From Paracoccus sp. JM45 (GTDB lineage Bacteria; Pseudomonadota; Alphaproteobacteria; Rhodobacterales; Rhodobacteraceae): a stretch of DNA of 64,000 nt. Every line of letters starts with the position of its first letter. The stretch's first letter is position 1. The position numbers and the translations under genes are program-made. Location: positions 1 through 64,000 of the forward strand of contig NZ_QQVY01000006.1 in assembly GCF_003590715.1 (NCBI RefSeq), read 5' to 3'. Below, in pieces: positions 36,313 to 45,573 of the stretch. Under the pieces are notes generated by a model. The model was not told where the DNA came from, made no database searches, and worked only from the letters and a program-made list of their open reading frames with translations.

Positions 36313-38595
36313 ATGGACACCGCCCTTCGCATCGCCCGCCAGATTGCCGATGAAATCTCGGCGACACCAAAGCAGGTGACATCTGCTGCCGAATTGCTGG
36401 ACGGGGGCGCCACGGTGCCCTTCGTGGCCCGCTATCGTAAAGAGGTGACGGGCGGGCTGGACGACACCCAGTTGCGGACGCTGGCCGAGCGCCTGTCCTA
36501 TCTGCGAGAGATGGAGGCGCGCCGTGCCTCTATCCTTGGGTCGATCCGCGATCAGGGCAAGCTGACCGACGATCTGGCCCGCGCCATCACACAGGCTGAT
36601 ACCAAATCGGCGCTGGAAGACATCTATCTGCCCTTCAAGCCCAAGCGCCGCACCAAAGCAATGATCGCGCGCGAAAACGGGCTGGAGCCGCTGCTGCGTG
36701 CCATTATGGCGGACCCAAAGGTCGATCCCGACAACCTTGCCCCGCGCTTTGTCACCGAAACCGTTGCCACGCCGAAAGACGCGCTGACCGGTGCCCGTGA
36801 TATTCTGGTCGAGGAATTGTCCGAAAACGCACAGGTTCTGGGCAGTTTGCGCGACTTCATGCAGCGCGATGCCTTCATCGCCGCCCGCGTCGCCAAGGGG
36901 AAAGAGGAAGCTGGCGCCAAGTTCAGCGACTATTTCGACCACCGCGAAAAATGGTCCGATATTCCCGGCCACCGTGCGTTGGCGATCCTGCGGGCGGCCA
37001 AGGAAGAAATTGTCACCATTGATATTTCACCCGAACCCGAAACCGGCGTCGCGCGCGCCGAAGGGATTGTCGCGCGTGGTCTGGGCAACCTGCCGGACGG
37101 GGCGGGGGCGGACTGGCTGCGCGGTGTCGCGGCATGGGCATGGCGCGTGCGCCTGTCGAACACCATGTATATCGACCTGCTGACAGACCTGCGTAAACGC
37201 GCCCATGACGAGGCGATCCGCGTCTTCGCCCGCAACCTGCGTGACCTGCTGCTGGCCGCCCCTGCGGGGGCACGCACGACGCTGGGGATTGATCCGGGCA
37301 TCCGCACCGGCTGCAAGATCGCGGTGATCGACGCGACGGGCAAGCTGGTCGATACGGCCACCATCTATCCTTTCCAGCCGAAAAACGACCTGCGCGGGGC
37401 CGAGGCGACATTGCTGTCGCTGATCACCCGCCACGGGGTTGACCTGATCGCCATTGGCAACGGCACCGCCAGCCGCGAAAGCGAACGTCTGGTGGCGGAT
37501 GTGCTGAAACGCTTGCCCAAAGGCATGAAGGCACCGACCAAGGTGATCGTGTCCGAAGCCGGTGCCTCGGTCTATTCGGCATCCGAACTGGCGGCCAAGG
37601 AATTTCCCGATCTGGATGTGTCGATCCGTGGTGCGGTGTCCATCGCGCGGCGTTTGCAGGACCCCTTGGCCGAACTGGTCAAAGTGCCCGCGCAATCCAT
37701 CGGTGTCGGGCAATACCAGCATGACGTGGACCAACGCCAGCTTGCCAAAAGCTTAGAGGCTGTGGTCGAAGACGCTGTGAACGCCGTTGGCGTCGATCTG
37801 AACACCGCATCCGCGCCCTTGTTGGCCCATGTCGCGGGGCTGGGGCCGTCACTGGCGCAATCGGTCGTGGCGCATCGTGATGCCCAAGGGGCGTTCAAGA
37901 CCCGTGCGGCATTGAAGAAGGTCACCGGCCTTGGCCCGCGGGCCTTCGAACAATGCGCGGGCTTTTTGCGGATTACCGGCGGGACAGAACCGCTTGACGC
38001 CTCCTCCGTCCACCCCGAGGCTTATGGCGTTGCCCGCAAGATCGTGGCCGCCTGCGGTCGCGATCTGCGGTCGCTGATGGGGGACAGTGGCGCCCTGAAA
38101 TCCGTGCGAGCCGAGGATTTCGTCGATGCCAGCTTTGGCCTGCCCACCGTGCGCGACATCCTGTCGGAACTGGAAAAGCCGGGCCGTGACCCGCGTCCGG
38201 GCTTTGTCACCGCAAGCTTTGCGGACGGGGTCGAGGATATCAAGGATTTGCGCGCAGGCATGTTGCTGGAAGGCACTGTGACCAATGTCGCGGCCTTCGG
38301 GGCCTTTGTCGATATCGGCGTGCATCAGGACGGACTGGTCCATGTCAGCCAGTTGGCCGACCGCTTTGTCAAAGACCCGCATGAGGTTGTCAAAGCCGGC
38401 GATGTCGTCAAGGTCCGCGTGACCGAGGTGGATGTGCCTCGTAAACGGATCGGCCTGACAATGCGTAAGGACGGGGGCCGACAGCCTGTGCCCAAGGCTG
38501 AAAAGCCGCAGGGCAGGGCGCCGAAACAGATGCAAGCCGCGCCCTCGCAGGGGGCATTCGGATCGGCTTTGGCCGATGCGCTTAGAAAACGCTAA
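36313..38595 (+). CDS. tex: Tex-family RNA-binding transcription accessory protein
   Basis: A 760-residue Tex protein. The N-terminal helical region (about 1-200) has GATVPFVARYRKEVTGGLDD, the family signature. A YqgF/RNase H-like domain begins at about 315 (TTLGIDPGIRTGCKIAVID). Helix-hairpin-helix motifs lie at about 490-560 (VGVDLNTASAPLLAHVAGLG). An S1 RNA-binding domain occupies about 640-715 (GMLLEGTVTNVAAFGAFVDIGVHQDGLVHVSQL). Tex affects transcription and stress fitness; its exact mechanism is unsettled. It lies 36 bases after the antiporter gene. Confidence 0.94.
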   Translation: MDTALRIARQIADEISATPKQVTSAAELLDGGATVPFVARYRKEVTGGLDDTQLRTLAERLSYLREMEARRASILGSIRDQGKLTDDLARAITQADTKSALEDIYLPFKPKRRTKAMIARENGLEPLLRAIMADPKVDPDNLAPRFVTETVATPKDALTGARDILVEELSENAQVLGSLRDFMQRDAFIAARVAKGKEEAGAKFSDYFDHREKWSDIPGHRALAILRAAKEEIVTIDISPEPETGVARAEGIVARGLGNLPDGAGADWLRGVAAWAWRVRLSNTMYIDLLTDLRKRAHDEAIRVFARNLRDLLLAAPAGARTTLGIDPGIRTGCKIAVIDATGKLVDTATIYPFQPKNDLRGAEATLLSLITRHGVDLIAIGNGTASRESERLVADVLKRLPKGMKAPTKVIVSEAGASVYSASELAAKEFPDLDVSIRGAVSIARRLQDPLAELVKVPAQSIGVGQYQHDVDQRQLAKSLEAVVEDAVNAVGVDLNTASAPLLAHVAGLGPSLAQSVVAHRDAQGAFKTRAALKKVTGLGPRAFEQCAGFLRITGGTEPLDASSVHPEAYGVARKIVAACGRDLRSLMGDSGALKSVRAEDFVDASFGLPTVRDILSELEKPGRDPRPGFVTASFADGVEDIKDLRAGMLLEGTVTNVAAFGAFVDIGVHQDGLVHVSQLADRFVKDPHEVVKAGDVVKVRVTEVDVPRKRIGLTMRKDGGRQPVPKAEKPQGRAPKQMQAAPSQGAFGSALADALRKR

Positions 38596-38605
38596 GGGGG
38601 GAATT

Positions 38606-39847
38606 ATGATGCAGGCAGGATCGCAGAACAGCACGGGCATCTGGCTGGATAATGCGGATCATCGCGCTTTTCTGGCCGCGGATGCCCATCGGGCGCTGGA
38701 TTTCTTTGACGCCAGTATCAGGCCGGCTGGTGGCTTTGCGGGGCTGGACCCTAAAGGCCGTCCCTTGGCCAGCAGCGTTCAGGAATTGCACAGCACAACG
38801 CGGCTGGTGCATTCCTATGCGCTGGCACAGATGGCAGGTCGTCCGGATCGGGCGGGTATCATCGACCAAGGAATGCAGTTCCTGTGGAACGGACATCGCG
38901 ACACGGAACATGGCGGCTATCTGTGGGCGGTTGATGGCAAGGACGTTGTTGACGGGACCAAGCTGGCCTATGGGCATGTTTTTGTGCTGTTGGCAGCCTC
39001 TAGCGCGAAGATGGCGGGCCATCCGGATGCCGACCGTCTGCTGGCTGATATCAGCGATGTGCTGGACCGCCATTACTGGGACAAGGCAGCGGGCCTGTTC
39101 CGCGATGAATTCACCCGCAATTGGCAGCCGTTTTCCAACTATCGCGGCATGAACGCCAATATGCACGGCACCGAAGCCCTGCTGGCCGCATATGAGGCGA
39201 CGGGCGACAGCACCTATCTGACGCGCGCAGGCGGCATTCTGGAGTTCTTTATTGCAGGACAGGCGGCAAGGCATAGCTGGCGCATTCCCGAACATTACGA
39301 TCAGGACTGGCAGCCGGACCACAGCTATTCCGGCAATCCGATGTTCCGCCCCGCAGGGACAACACCCGGTCACAGCTTTGAAATGGCACGGTTGCTGTTG
39401 CAATGGTGGGACCTTGCGGGCCGTCCTGACGGTGACGCCCCCGCGCAGGCGCTTGCGCTGGTCGAAAGGGGGCTGGCTGATGCCTGGAACGATGATCTGG
39501 GCGGCATCGCCTATACCCTGCACCGCGACGGAACGGTCGACAACCCCGCCCGCTATTGGTGGCCCGTGACCGAGGCTTTGGGTGCGCTTGCTGCATTGAT
39601 CAAACTTGACCCGACGCCTGCACTGGAAGGGTGGTATCGCAAGATCTGGGGCTTTGCGGCCAGCTATCTGGTCGATGCCGAAAACGGCGGCTGGCATCAT
39701 GAGGTCGGATCCGACAATCTGCCGGTCATGACCCAGTTTCAGGGCAAGCCTGATATCTATCACGCCCTGCAGGCCGATCTGTTGCCTTTGGCGCATGGAT
39801 TGTCAGGGCAGGCGCAGGATCTGGGAAAAATCCGGCCCCTGTCCTGA
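38606..39847 (+). CDS. AGE-family epimerase/isomerase (mannose or sulfoquinovose isomerase-like)
   Basis: A 413-residue (alpha/alpha)6-barrel sugar isomerase of the N-acylglucosamine 2-epimerase superfamily. Seen are STTRLVHSYALAQ, GYLWAVDG with tandem aromatic residues, NANMHGTEALLAAYEATGD (catalytic His region), and PGHSFEMARLLLQW (second catalytic His). This pattern fits YihS-type aldose-ketose isomerases acting on mannose or sulfoquinovose. The substrate is not decided by sequence. AAGGGGGG precedes ATG 38606 (another ATG follows at once), 10 bases after the tex stop. No sugar transporter is adjacent. Confidence 0.85.
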   Translation: MMQAGSQNSTGIWLDNADHRAFLAADAHRALDFFDASIRPAGGFAGLDPKGRPLASSVQELHSTTRLVHSYALAQMAGRPDRAGIIDQGMQFLWNGHRDTEHGGYLWAVDGKDVVDGTKLAYGHVFVLLAASSAKMAGHPDADRLLADISDVLDRHYWDKAAGLFRDEFTRNWQPFSNYRGMNANMHGTEALLAAYEATGDSTYLTRAGGILEFFIAGQAARHSWRIPEHYDQDWQPDHSYSGNPMFRPAGTTPGHSFEMARLLLQWWDLAGRPDGDAPAQALALVERGLADAWNDDLGGIAYTLHRDGTVDNPARYWWPVTEALGALAALIKLDPTPALEGWYRKIWGFAASYLVDAENGGWHHEVGSDNLPVMTQFQGKPDIYHALQADLLPLAHGLSGQAQDLGKIRPLS

Positions 39848-39910
39848 ATGTACGTGCTTTACGTTTGGTCAGGGGAACGAAATCGAGACTGCAATGATTG
39901 ACACTGGCAA

Positions 39911-39936
39911 GACGGGCGTTCATTCACTCGCCCGTC
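39911..39936 (+). terminator. Stem-loop after the AGE isomerase gene
   Basis: GACGGGCG pairs with CGCCCGTC across a 10-base loop. There is no long T-run, so it is a weak candidate for a terminator before the transglutaminase-like gene. Confidence 0.4.
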
Positions 39937-39972
39937 ATTGTACCTATAATCCCAACTCGTAGGAGCCTGCAG

Positions 39973-40749
39973 ATGCGGATGCTAATCGATGTCGTCCTTG
40001 ATTACAGGCTACGGATGCCCGGCACCGCATTGCTGGTGATCGAGGCTGCGGGGGCCATGGGGCAGGACGTTGTTCAAAGCACAATCGATCTTGGTAATCC
40101 TGAACGCATCGCCCGCGTGCCTGCTGAAGAGGGGATCGGTGAGCGTATCATCATCCGCGCCAAAGACCGTCTGCAGTGCCGCTATAACGCGGAACTGCAC
40201 ATCACCCGCCCGCGTCCCGATCTGGAAAACCTGCATATGGTCGAGGTCGAGGATATGCCCGGCGACGCCCTGCGCTATCTTCTGCCGTCGGTCTATTGTC
40301 CGGTCGACCGTTTTTTCCACTACAGCAATTCGCGTTTTGGCGGGTTAAGCGGCGGTCGAAAGGTTGCGGCGATGCGAGATTGGATCGAATACAATCTGTG
40401 CTATGTCGCGGGGGCTAGCGATGCCAATACAACCGCAGCCGATACGTTTCTGGACCGGCGCGGGGTCTGCCGCGACTATGCACATCTTATGATCTCGCTT
40501 TGTCGGGCGGCGCAAATTCCGACGCGCTTTGCCAGCGTTTATGCCCCCGGCGTCAAACCGCAGGATTTCCATGCCGTGGTCGAGGTTTATCTGGACGGTG
40601 AATGGCATCTGGTCGATCCGACAGGCATGGCGCAGGCCGATAACATGGCGCTGGTTGCCGTCGGGCGCGACGCCGCTGATGTGGCCTTTCTGACCACCAC
40701 CAGCATGGCCGACCTGCAAACGCAGACCGTGGCCGTCACCCGGATCTAG
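39973..40749 (+). CDS. Transglutaminase-like family protein
   Basis: A 258-residue protein. An N-terminal beta domain (about 1-120, MRMLIDVVLDYRL) is followed by a transglutaminase-like cysteine protease fold at about 130-225. The Cys-His-Asp triad is visible: Cys in RRGVCRDYAHLMISLCRAA, His in DFHAVVEVYLDG, and Asp in WHLVDPTG. Such bacterial proteins may act as peptidases or amide transferases; the substrate is unknown. AGGAG at about 39960 selects ATG 39973. Its TAG stop overlaps the TAG of the convergent cobD gene through the shared palindrome CTAG. Confidence 0.85.
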   Translation: MRMLIDVVLDYRLRMPGTALLVIEAAGAMGQDVVQSTIDLGNPERIARVPAEEGIGERIIIRAKDRLQCRYNAELHITRPRPDLENLHMVEVEDMPGDALRYLLPSVYCPVDRFFHYSNSRFGGLSGGRKVAAMRDWIEYNLCYVAGASDANTTAADTFLDRRGVCRDYAHLMISLCRAAQIPTRFASVYAPGVKPQDFHAVVEVYLDGEWHLVDPTGMAQADNMALVAVGRDAADVAFLTTTSMADLQTQTVAVTRI

Positions 40750-41648
40750 ATCGCGATTACCACCAACAACAGCCCGCCGATGGTGATGGCACGGCGGTAC
40801 AGGGTAATGCCGCGCTGAAGGTCTTTGGCGTGTGGATCGGGGGCTGTGCCGTTCAGCCATGGTTCCTGACTGATATGGCTGCCATAGACGCGCGGACCGG
40901 ACAAACGGACGCCCAAGGCGCCTGCCATCGCCCCTTCGGGCCAGCCTGCATTTGGGGACCGGTGTTTCGGGCCATCGGCCAAAGCACATTCCACCGCCCT
41001 TTTGGAAATCCCCGCAACCGCGATCAGCACAGCGGTCAGGCGTGCGGGGATAATATTGACGAAATCATCCAGACGGGCAGCGAAATTTCCGAATTCTTCA
41101 TGCTTTGGGGTGCGATGGCCGATCATCGAATCCAGCGTATTGATCGCCTTATAGGCCGCAATCCCCGGCAGCCCCAGAACGACCGCCCAGAACAAGGGCG
41201 CAACCACCCCGTCGCTGGCGTTTTCGGCCAGACTCTCAAGCGAGGCGCGGGCGATTGCCGGTTCATCGGCGTTGGAGACATCGCGACCCACGATCATCGC
41301 CACGGCCCGACGCGCAGCTGGCAGATCGCCCATCCTCAAAGGTGTGGCCACGGCGCGCAGATGATCATCCAGTGATCTTGCCGCGACCAAGGGCCATGCC
41401 AGAACCGCCGCGGCCCAAGGGCCCAGCAACATCTGCAGGATGGCCGCAGGCACCATCGCCGCGGCAATGACCAGCAGTGACGCGATCATGCCCCGTTTAC
41501 GACGATCCGGCCCGTGGTTCATACGGTCATCCAATGTCGCGATCAGCCGTCCCAGCCATGTCACGGGATGCCCGATGCGGGCGAACAGCCATGCAGGCCA
41601 GCCGATGACCAGATCGATGAAAAGCGCAGTGACTGCGATAAAGGCCAT
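40746..41648 (-). CDS. cobD: Adenosylcobinamide-phosphate synthase CobD/CbiB
   Basis: A 300-residue inner-membrane enzyme of cobalamin synthesis that attaches aminopropanol (or its phosphate) to adenosylcobyric acid. Conserved blocks are HPVTWLGRLIATLDDRMN, RRAVAMIVGRDVSNADEPAIARASLESLAENASDGVVAPLFW and YKAINTLDSMIGHRTPKHEEFGNFAARLDD. Several hydrophobic helices and a C-terminal membrane segment are seen. It lies 3 bases after the CobC-like gene, so the two probably form a small cob operon. Confidence 0.94.
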   Translation of the reverse strand: MAFIAVTALFIDLVIGWPAWLFARIGHPVTWLGRLIATLDDRMNHGPDRRKRGMIASLLVIAAAMVPAAILQMLLGPWAAAVLAWPLVAARSLDDHLRAVATPLRMGDLPAARRAVAMIVGRDVSNADEPAIARASLESLAENASDGVVAPLFWAVVLGLPGIAAYKAINTLDSMIGHRTPKHEEFGNFAARLDDFVNIIPARLTAVLIAVAGISKRAVECALADGPKHRSPNAGWPEGAMAGALGVRLSGPRVYGSHISQEPWLNGTAPDPHAKDLQRGITLYRRAITIGGLLLVVIAI

Positions 41649-41651
41649 GGG

Positions 41652-42197
41652 TCAGTCCTTGGAGACGGGCAAGTTCACCGCCTCGACCGACCAGAGGTCG
41701 CCGTGGCGGTGCAGGATGGTCAACGATAAAGGGGCAACAGCGAAAGACAACGCCGCTTGCCCCACAACCAGCGACAATGCCGCCCGAACCGTTCCCGCAT
41801 GCGCCACCAGAAGGCTGTCGCGATCCAGTGATTGCAGGGCGGGCGTGATACGCGCGGCCAGATCGTCAAAGCTTTCGCCACCATCGGGGCGGTGGCGTGC
41901 CAATTCCACCGTGGGTAGGGGGCCAAGATCGGGCAGCCGATCAGCAGGCAGTCCTTCCCATGCACCGAAATCCTGTTCCCACAACTTCGGGTCAAGCCGG
42001 TCCCATACCAGTCCCAATGCCTGCGCGGTCTGGCGACAGCGCAGCGCCGCACTGCAGACGATCTGGTCATGCGTGCCGACCCGTGCAGCAGCGCGCGTCA
42101 ATGCCGCGTGGTCGCTGCAATCTGCCGGTACATCGCGACGACCGGCCAGTCGTCCGCCCGTAACACTTGGTGCGTGGCGCAGAATGGAAAGACGCAT
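41652..42197 (-). CDS. Histidine phosphatase, alpha-ribazole phosphatase (CobC)-like
   Basis: A 181-residue phosphoglycerate-mutase-like phosphatase. The phospho-acceptor His is in MRLSILRHAPSVTGGRLAGRRD. Further sites are SAALRCRQTAQAL, the Glu in LWEQDFGAWEG, and the second His in LLVAHAGTVRAAL. Coupling to cobD suggests dephosphorylation of alpha-ribazole phosphate in nucleotide-loop assembly. ATG 42197 places the RHG-type motif at the very N-terminus, as usual; the longer in-frame reading runs into the divergent intergenic region and I rejected it. Confidence 0.82.
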   Translation of the reverse strand: MRLSILRHAPSVTGGRLAGRRDVPADCSDHAALTRAAARVGTHDQIVCSAALRCRQTAQALGLVWDRLDPKLWEQDFGAWEGLPADRLPDLGPLPTVELARHRPDGGESFDDLAARITPALQSLDRDSLLVAHAGTVRAALSLVVGQAALSFAVAPLSLTILHRHGDLWSVEAVNLPVSKD

Positions 42198-42203
42198 GGA
42201 ACA

Positions 42204-42275
42204 CCTTATGGTCACCCTTTGCGGGGTTACTGGCCCGCATTGCCGCGCAGGGCAAGACCTGCCCGACATATCACC
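42204..42275. other. Structured intergenic element between cobC-like gene and ivd
   Basis: Read on the minus strand, an outer pair ATGGT/ACCAT encloses two hairpins: GGGCA-GGTCT-TGCCC, and TGCGGG/CCCGCA around CCAGTAAC. This could fold as a three-way junction. It lies directly upstream of the CobC-like start codon. The AAGACCTGCC string on the plus strand recalls the end of a B12 box, but the element is too short and otherwise unlike a cobalamin riboswitch. Confidence 0.25.
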
Positions 42276-42317
42276 ATGCTTGTCTTGACGCAGGCAGGGC
42301 ATATGCGTTAAAAGAAA

Positions 42318-42331
42318 TGAACAAACGTTCA
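42318..42331. promoter_or_regulatory. Candidate operator upstream of the leucine-catabolic operon
   Basis: The palindrome TGAAC-AAAC-GTTCA lies 23 bases before the isovaleryl-CoA dehydrogenase start, right by the ribosome-binding site GGGGAGGGGG. Its form is typical of TetR-family operators that govern acyl-CoA degradation genes. No regulator gene is adjacent, so the assignment is inference. Confidence 0.4.
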
Positions 42332-42353
42332 ATAACCGGGGAGGGGGATTGCA

Positions 42354-43514
42354 ATGTTTACCAGAGGGATGGAATTCGATCTGGGCGAGGATGTGAACGC
42401 CCTGCGTGATATGGTCCACCGTTGGGCACAGGATCGCATCGTCCCCATTGCGGGTCAGGTCGACCGTGACAATGCCTTCCCCAACGACCTCTGGCGGGAA
42501 ATGGGTGATCTGGGTCTGCTTGGCGTCACCGTCTCCGAAGATTGGGGCGGTTCCGGCCTAAGCTATCTGGCCCATGTCATCGCGGTCGAGGAAATCGCCC
42601 GTGCCAGCGCCAGCATCAGCCTGTCTTACGGTGCGCATTCGAACCTTTGTGTGAACCAGATCAAGCTGAACGGCACCGATGCACAGCGTGCGAAGTATCT
42701 GCCAAAGCTGTGCAGCGGCGAACATATCGGCGCCCTCGCCATGTCCGAAGAAGGCGCGGGCAGTGACGTTGTCGGCATGAAGCTGCGCGCAGACAAGACG
42801 AACGGCGGCTATGTCCTGAACGGTAATAAATACTGGATCACCAATGCGCCCGATGCACATACGCTTGTAGTCTATGCCAAGACCGATCCCGATGCGGGCA
42901 GCAAGGGAATTACCGCTTTTATTGTCGAACGCGGCATGGCTGGTTTCACCACCAGCGCGCATTTCGACAAGATGGGCATGCGCGGATCGAATACGGGTGA
43001 GCTGATTTTCGACAACGTCGAAATCCCGCCCGAGAATGTCCTGGGCGAGGAGGGCCGGGGCGTTCGGGTGCTGATGTCCGGACTGGATTACGAACGCGTG
43101 GTCCTGTCCGGCATCGGCACCGGTATTATGGCCGCCTGTCTGGATCAGGTGATGCCCTATGTGACCGAACGCAAACAGTTCGGCCAACCCATCGGGTCGT
43201 TCCAGCTGATGCAGGGCAAGATTGCCGATATGTATGTCGCGCTTAACACCGCGCGGGCTTATGTCTATGAAGTGGCGCGGGCCTGCGACAAGGGCACCGT
43301 TACCCGTCAGGACGCTGCGGGCGCGGTGCTTTATGCCAGTGAACAGGCCATGGTGCAGGCACATCAGGCCGTGCAGGCCATGGGTGGCGCGGGCTTTCTA
43401 AACGACAGCGTTGTCAGCCGTCTGTTCCGCGATGCCAAGCTGATGGAGATCGGGGCGGGCACCAGCGAAATCCGCCGCATGTTGATCGGGCGCGAACTGA
43501 CAGGGCTGGTCTGA
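42354..43514 (+). CDS. ivd: Isovaleryl-CoA dehydrogenase
   Basis: A 386-residue FAD-dependent acyl-CoA dehydrogenase that oxidises isovaleryl-CoA to 3-methylcrotonyl-CoA in leucine breakdown. Acyl-CoA dehydrogenase signatures are ALAMSEEGAGSDVVGMKLRA and QAMGGAGFLNDSVVSRLFRDAKL. The Glu in GLDYERVVLSG sits where isovaleryl-CoA dehydrogenases carry their unusual catalytic base, which supports this subfamily over short-chain enzymes. It is the first gene of a seven-gene operon and is followed with a 1-base overlap (TGATG). Confidence 0.94.
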   Translation: MFTRGMEFDLGEDVNALRDMVHRWAQDRIVPIAGQVDRDNAFPNDLWREMGDLGLLGVTVSEDWGGSGLSYLAHVIAVEEIARASASISLSYGAHSNLCVNQIKLNGTDAQRAKYLPKLCSGEHIGALAMSEEGAGSDVVGMKLRADKTNGGYVLNGNKYWITNAPDAHTLVVYAKTDPDAGSKGITAFIVERGMAGFTTSAHFDKMGMRGSNTGELIFDNVEIPPENVLGEEGRGVRVLMSGLDYERVVLSGIGTGIMAACLDQVMPYVTERKQFGQPIGSFQLMQGKIADMYVALNTARAYVYEVARACDKGTVTRQDAAGAVLYASEQAMVQAHQAVQAMGGAGFLNDSVVSRLFRDAKLMEIGAGTSEIRRMLIGRELTGLV

Positions 43515-44011
43515 TGCGTGCCGGTTTGGCAGTCGTGATCGCCCTATCGGGACCTGCGATGGCGCAGGATGGCATGCCTCAGTTTCAGGACGATCTGTTG
43601 GCAACATGTCTGACAGAACAGGGTGACACCCCCGAGGCCTGTATCAACAAAGCCGCAGATCTGTGCATGAACGCCGAGGGCGGATATTCAACCGTCGGCA
43701 TGTCCTATTGCCTGTCACAGGAATTGGCACAATGGGACAGATTGCTGAACACGGCCTATGCCGATGTGATGGCCCAATCCGAAACTGCCGATGCCCGGAT
43801 GGACGATTTGGGCTCTGTTGCCCCGAAACAGGCCCCCTTATTGCAACAGATGCAGCGCAACTGGATCGCCTTTCGCGATGCGGCCTGTTCTTACGAAGGC
43901 AGCCGTTGGGGCGGGGGAACGGGTGCGGGTCCGGCGGGAACCCAATGTCTGCTGACCCAAACCGCGCGTCAGTATCTGTGGCTGAACGCCTATCTGTCCG
44001 GGGAACAGTGA
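43514..44011 (+). CDS. Exported DUF1311/LprI-type protein
   Basis: A 165-residue exported protein with a signal peptide (about 1-18, cut after AMAQ). The mature part matches DUF1311, the lysozyme-inhibitor LprI-type family. It has six or so Cys residues likely to form disulfides (CLTEQ, ACINKAADLCMNAEGG, YCLSQELAQWDRLLNTAYADVM) and the family core MQRNWIAFRDAACSYEG. It is joined to both neighbours by 1-base TGATG overlaps, so it is truly inside the leucine operon. A periplasmic protein has no obvious role in that pathway. Confidence 0.82.
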   Translation: MRAGLAVVIALSGPAMAQDGMPQFQDDLLATCLTEQGDTPEACINKAADLCMNAEGGYSTVGMSYCLSQELAQWDRLLNTAYADVMAQSETADARMDDLGSVAPKQAPLLQQMQRNWIAFRDAACSYEGSRWGGGTGAGPAGTQCLLTQTARQYLWLNAYLSGEQ

Positions 44012-45573
44012 TGCGGACCCTGACCAGCGTGGATTACAACGCCTTATGCTGCGATTTCCACTGGGATCTGCCCGATCGGTTGAACATGGCCGATCAATGT
44101 CTGGCACATGACGCGGCAGCCGTCGCGGTCATTGATTATGACGGCAACCCGCAACCGGTCAGTTTCGGCCAACTGGACGATATGACCGACCGGTTGGCCC
44201 ATAAGCTGGGCGTCTTGCGCGGTGAAAGGGTCGGCGTCTTGCGGACACAATCGTCCTGGACGGCAGCGGCCCATCTGGCAATCTGGAAGTCGGCGGCCAT
44301 TTCAGTGCCGCTGTTCAAATTGTTCGGACCGGATGCGCTGGCTCTGCGACTTGAGGATGCAGGTATCCGTACAGTGGTCACCGATGCCGAAGGCCGGCAG
44401 ATGCTGGACGGTTTTCCCCATCTGCGGATCATCGTCCCCGAGGATGGCCAGCCCGACGCGGGACCCTTTGCCACACGACCCACGGGGCCGGATGATCCGG
44501 CGGTGATCATCTATACCTCGGGGACGACGGGCGCGCCGAAAGGGGCGCTGCATGGCCACCGGATGCTGACCGGCCATCTGCCCGGCGTCGAGATGAGCCA
44601 CGATCTGCTGGGCCAGCCCGATGATGTGATCTGGACGCCAGCCGATTGGGCATGGATCGGCGGGCTGTTCGATGTGGCCATGCCCGCGCTGGCGCTTGGG
44701 GTGCCGGTGGTTGCGGCACGGATGTCGAAATTTGATCCGGTGGCGGTTGCGCGGCTGATTGCCAACTGCAAGATCCGCAATGTCTTCTTCCCGCCAACGG
44801 CGCTGAAGATGCTGAAGGCCGCCAATGTCAGGATCAACGGGCTACGCAGTGTGGCCTCCGGCGGGGAGACACTTGGCGCACCTATGCTGGATTGGGGTCA
44901 GCAGGCTTTTGGTTTGCAGATCAACGAATTTTACGGGCAGACCGAATGCAATATAGTGGCCTCGGCGGCGGGGCAGATGTTTGCGATGCGGCCCGGTGCC
45001 ATCGGCAAGGCCGTGCCGGGGTTTCAGGTGGCTGTTATTGATGATGACGGTCAGCCACGACCTGACGACACTCAGGGGGACATCGCCATCCGGCGCGGTG
45101 CGGCCAGCATGATGCTGGGATACTGGCAACGCCCCGATGCGACGGCAGACAAATTTCGTGGCGACTGGATGGTAACCGGCGATAAGGGCATGATCCATAA
45201 CGGCTATATCCATTTCGTCGGGCGCAATGATGATGTCATCACATCCGCCGGATATCGCATCGGCCCGTCCGAGATCGAGGATTGCCTGCTGCGCCACCCC
45301 GCCGTCGCGCAGGTCGGTGTGATCGGCAAGCCCGACCCGTTGCGCACGCAGATCGTCAAGGCCTATGTGGTGCTGCGCCCTGGTTTCACCGCCTGCGACG
45401 ACATGGCCGATCAGCTGCGCGACCATGCCCGCAGCCAATCCGCCGCCCATTCCTACCCGCGCGAGATCGCGTTTCTGGACAGCCTGCCGATGACCGTCAC
45501 CGGCAAGGTCATGCGCCGCGAATTGCGCGCCTTGGCGGAAACCGAACGCCCCCAGTCAGAGAGTCTGCTATGA
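44011..45573 (+). CDS. AMP-forming acyl-CoA synthetase
   Basis: A 520-residue adenylate-forming ligase. The P-loop-like [20 protein letters not shown] lies at about 165-185, [11 protein letters not shown] is the A5 motif, and [38 protein letters not shown] spans A7-A8. The catalytic Lys is in [12 protein letters not shown]. In leucine/isovalerate loci such enzymes probably activate isovalerate, acetoacetate or related acids to CoA esters; the actual substrate is not known. ATG 44011 overlaps the preceding stop. The in-frame sequence upstream from 43663 only shadows the DUF1311 gene. Confidence 0.87.
   Translation: MRTLTSVDYNALCCDFHWDLPDRLNMADQCLAHDAAAVAVIDYDGNPQPVSFGQLDDMTDRLAHKLGVLRGERVGVLRTQSSWTAAAHLAIWKSAAISVPLFKLFGPDALALRLEDAGIRTVVTDAEGRQMLDGFPHLRIIVPEDGQPDAGPFATRPTGPDDPAVIIYTSGTTGAPKGALHGHRMLTGHLPGVEMSHDLLGQPDDVIWTPADWAWIGGLFDVAMPALALGVPVVAARMSKFDPVAVARLIANCKIRNVFFPPTALKMLKAANVRINGLRSVASGGETLGAPMLDWGQQAFGLQINEFYGQTECNIVASAAGQMFAMRPGAIGKAVPGFQVAVIDDDGQPRPDDTQGDIAIRRGAASMMLGYWQRPDATADKFRGDWMVTGDKGMIHNGYIHFVGRNDDVITSAGYRIGPSEIEDCLLRHPAVAQVGVIGKPDPLRTQIVKAYVVLRPGFTACDDMADQLRDHARSQSAAHSYPREIAFLDSLPMTVTGKVMRRELRALAETERPQSESLL

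Noticed and set aside
42241..42262. B12-box-like string AAGACCTGCC near the CobC-like gene
   Set aside because: It is on the strand opposite to cobC, lacks the other conserved blocks, and the available leader is too short for a full cobalamin riboswitch.
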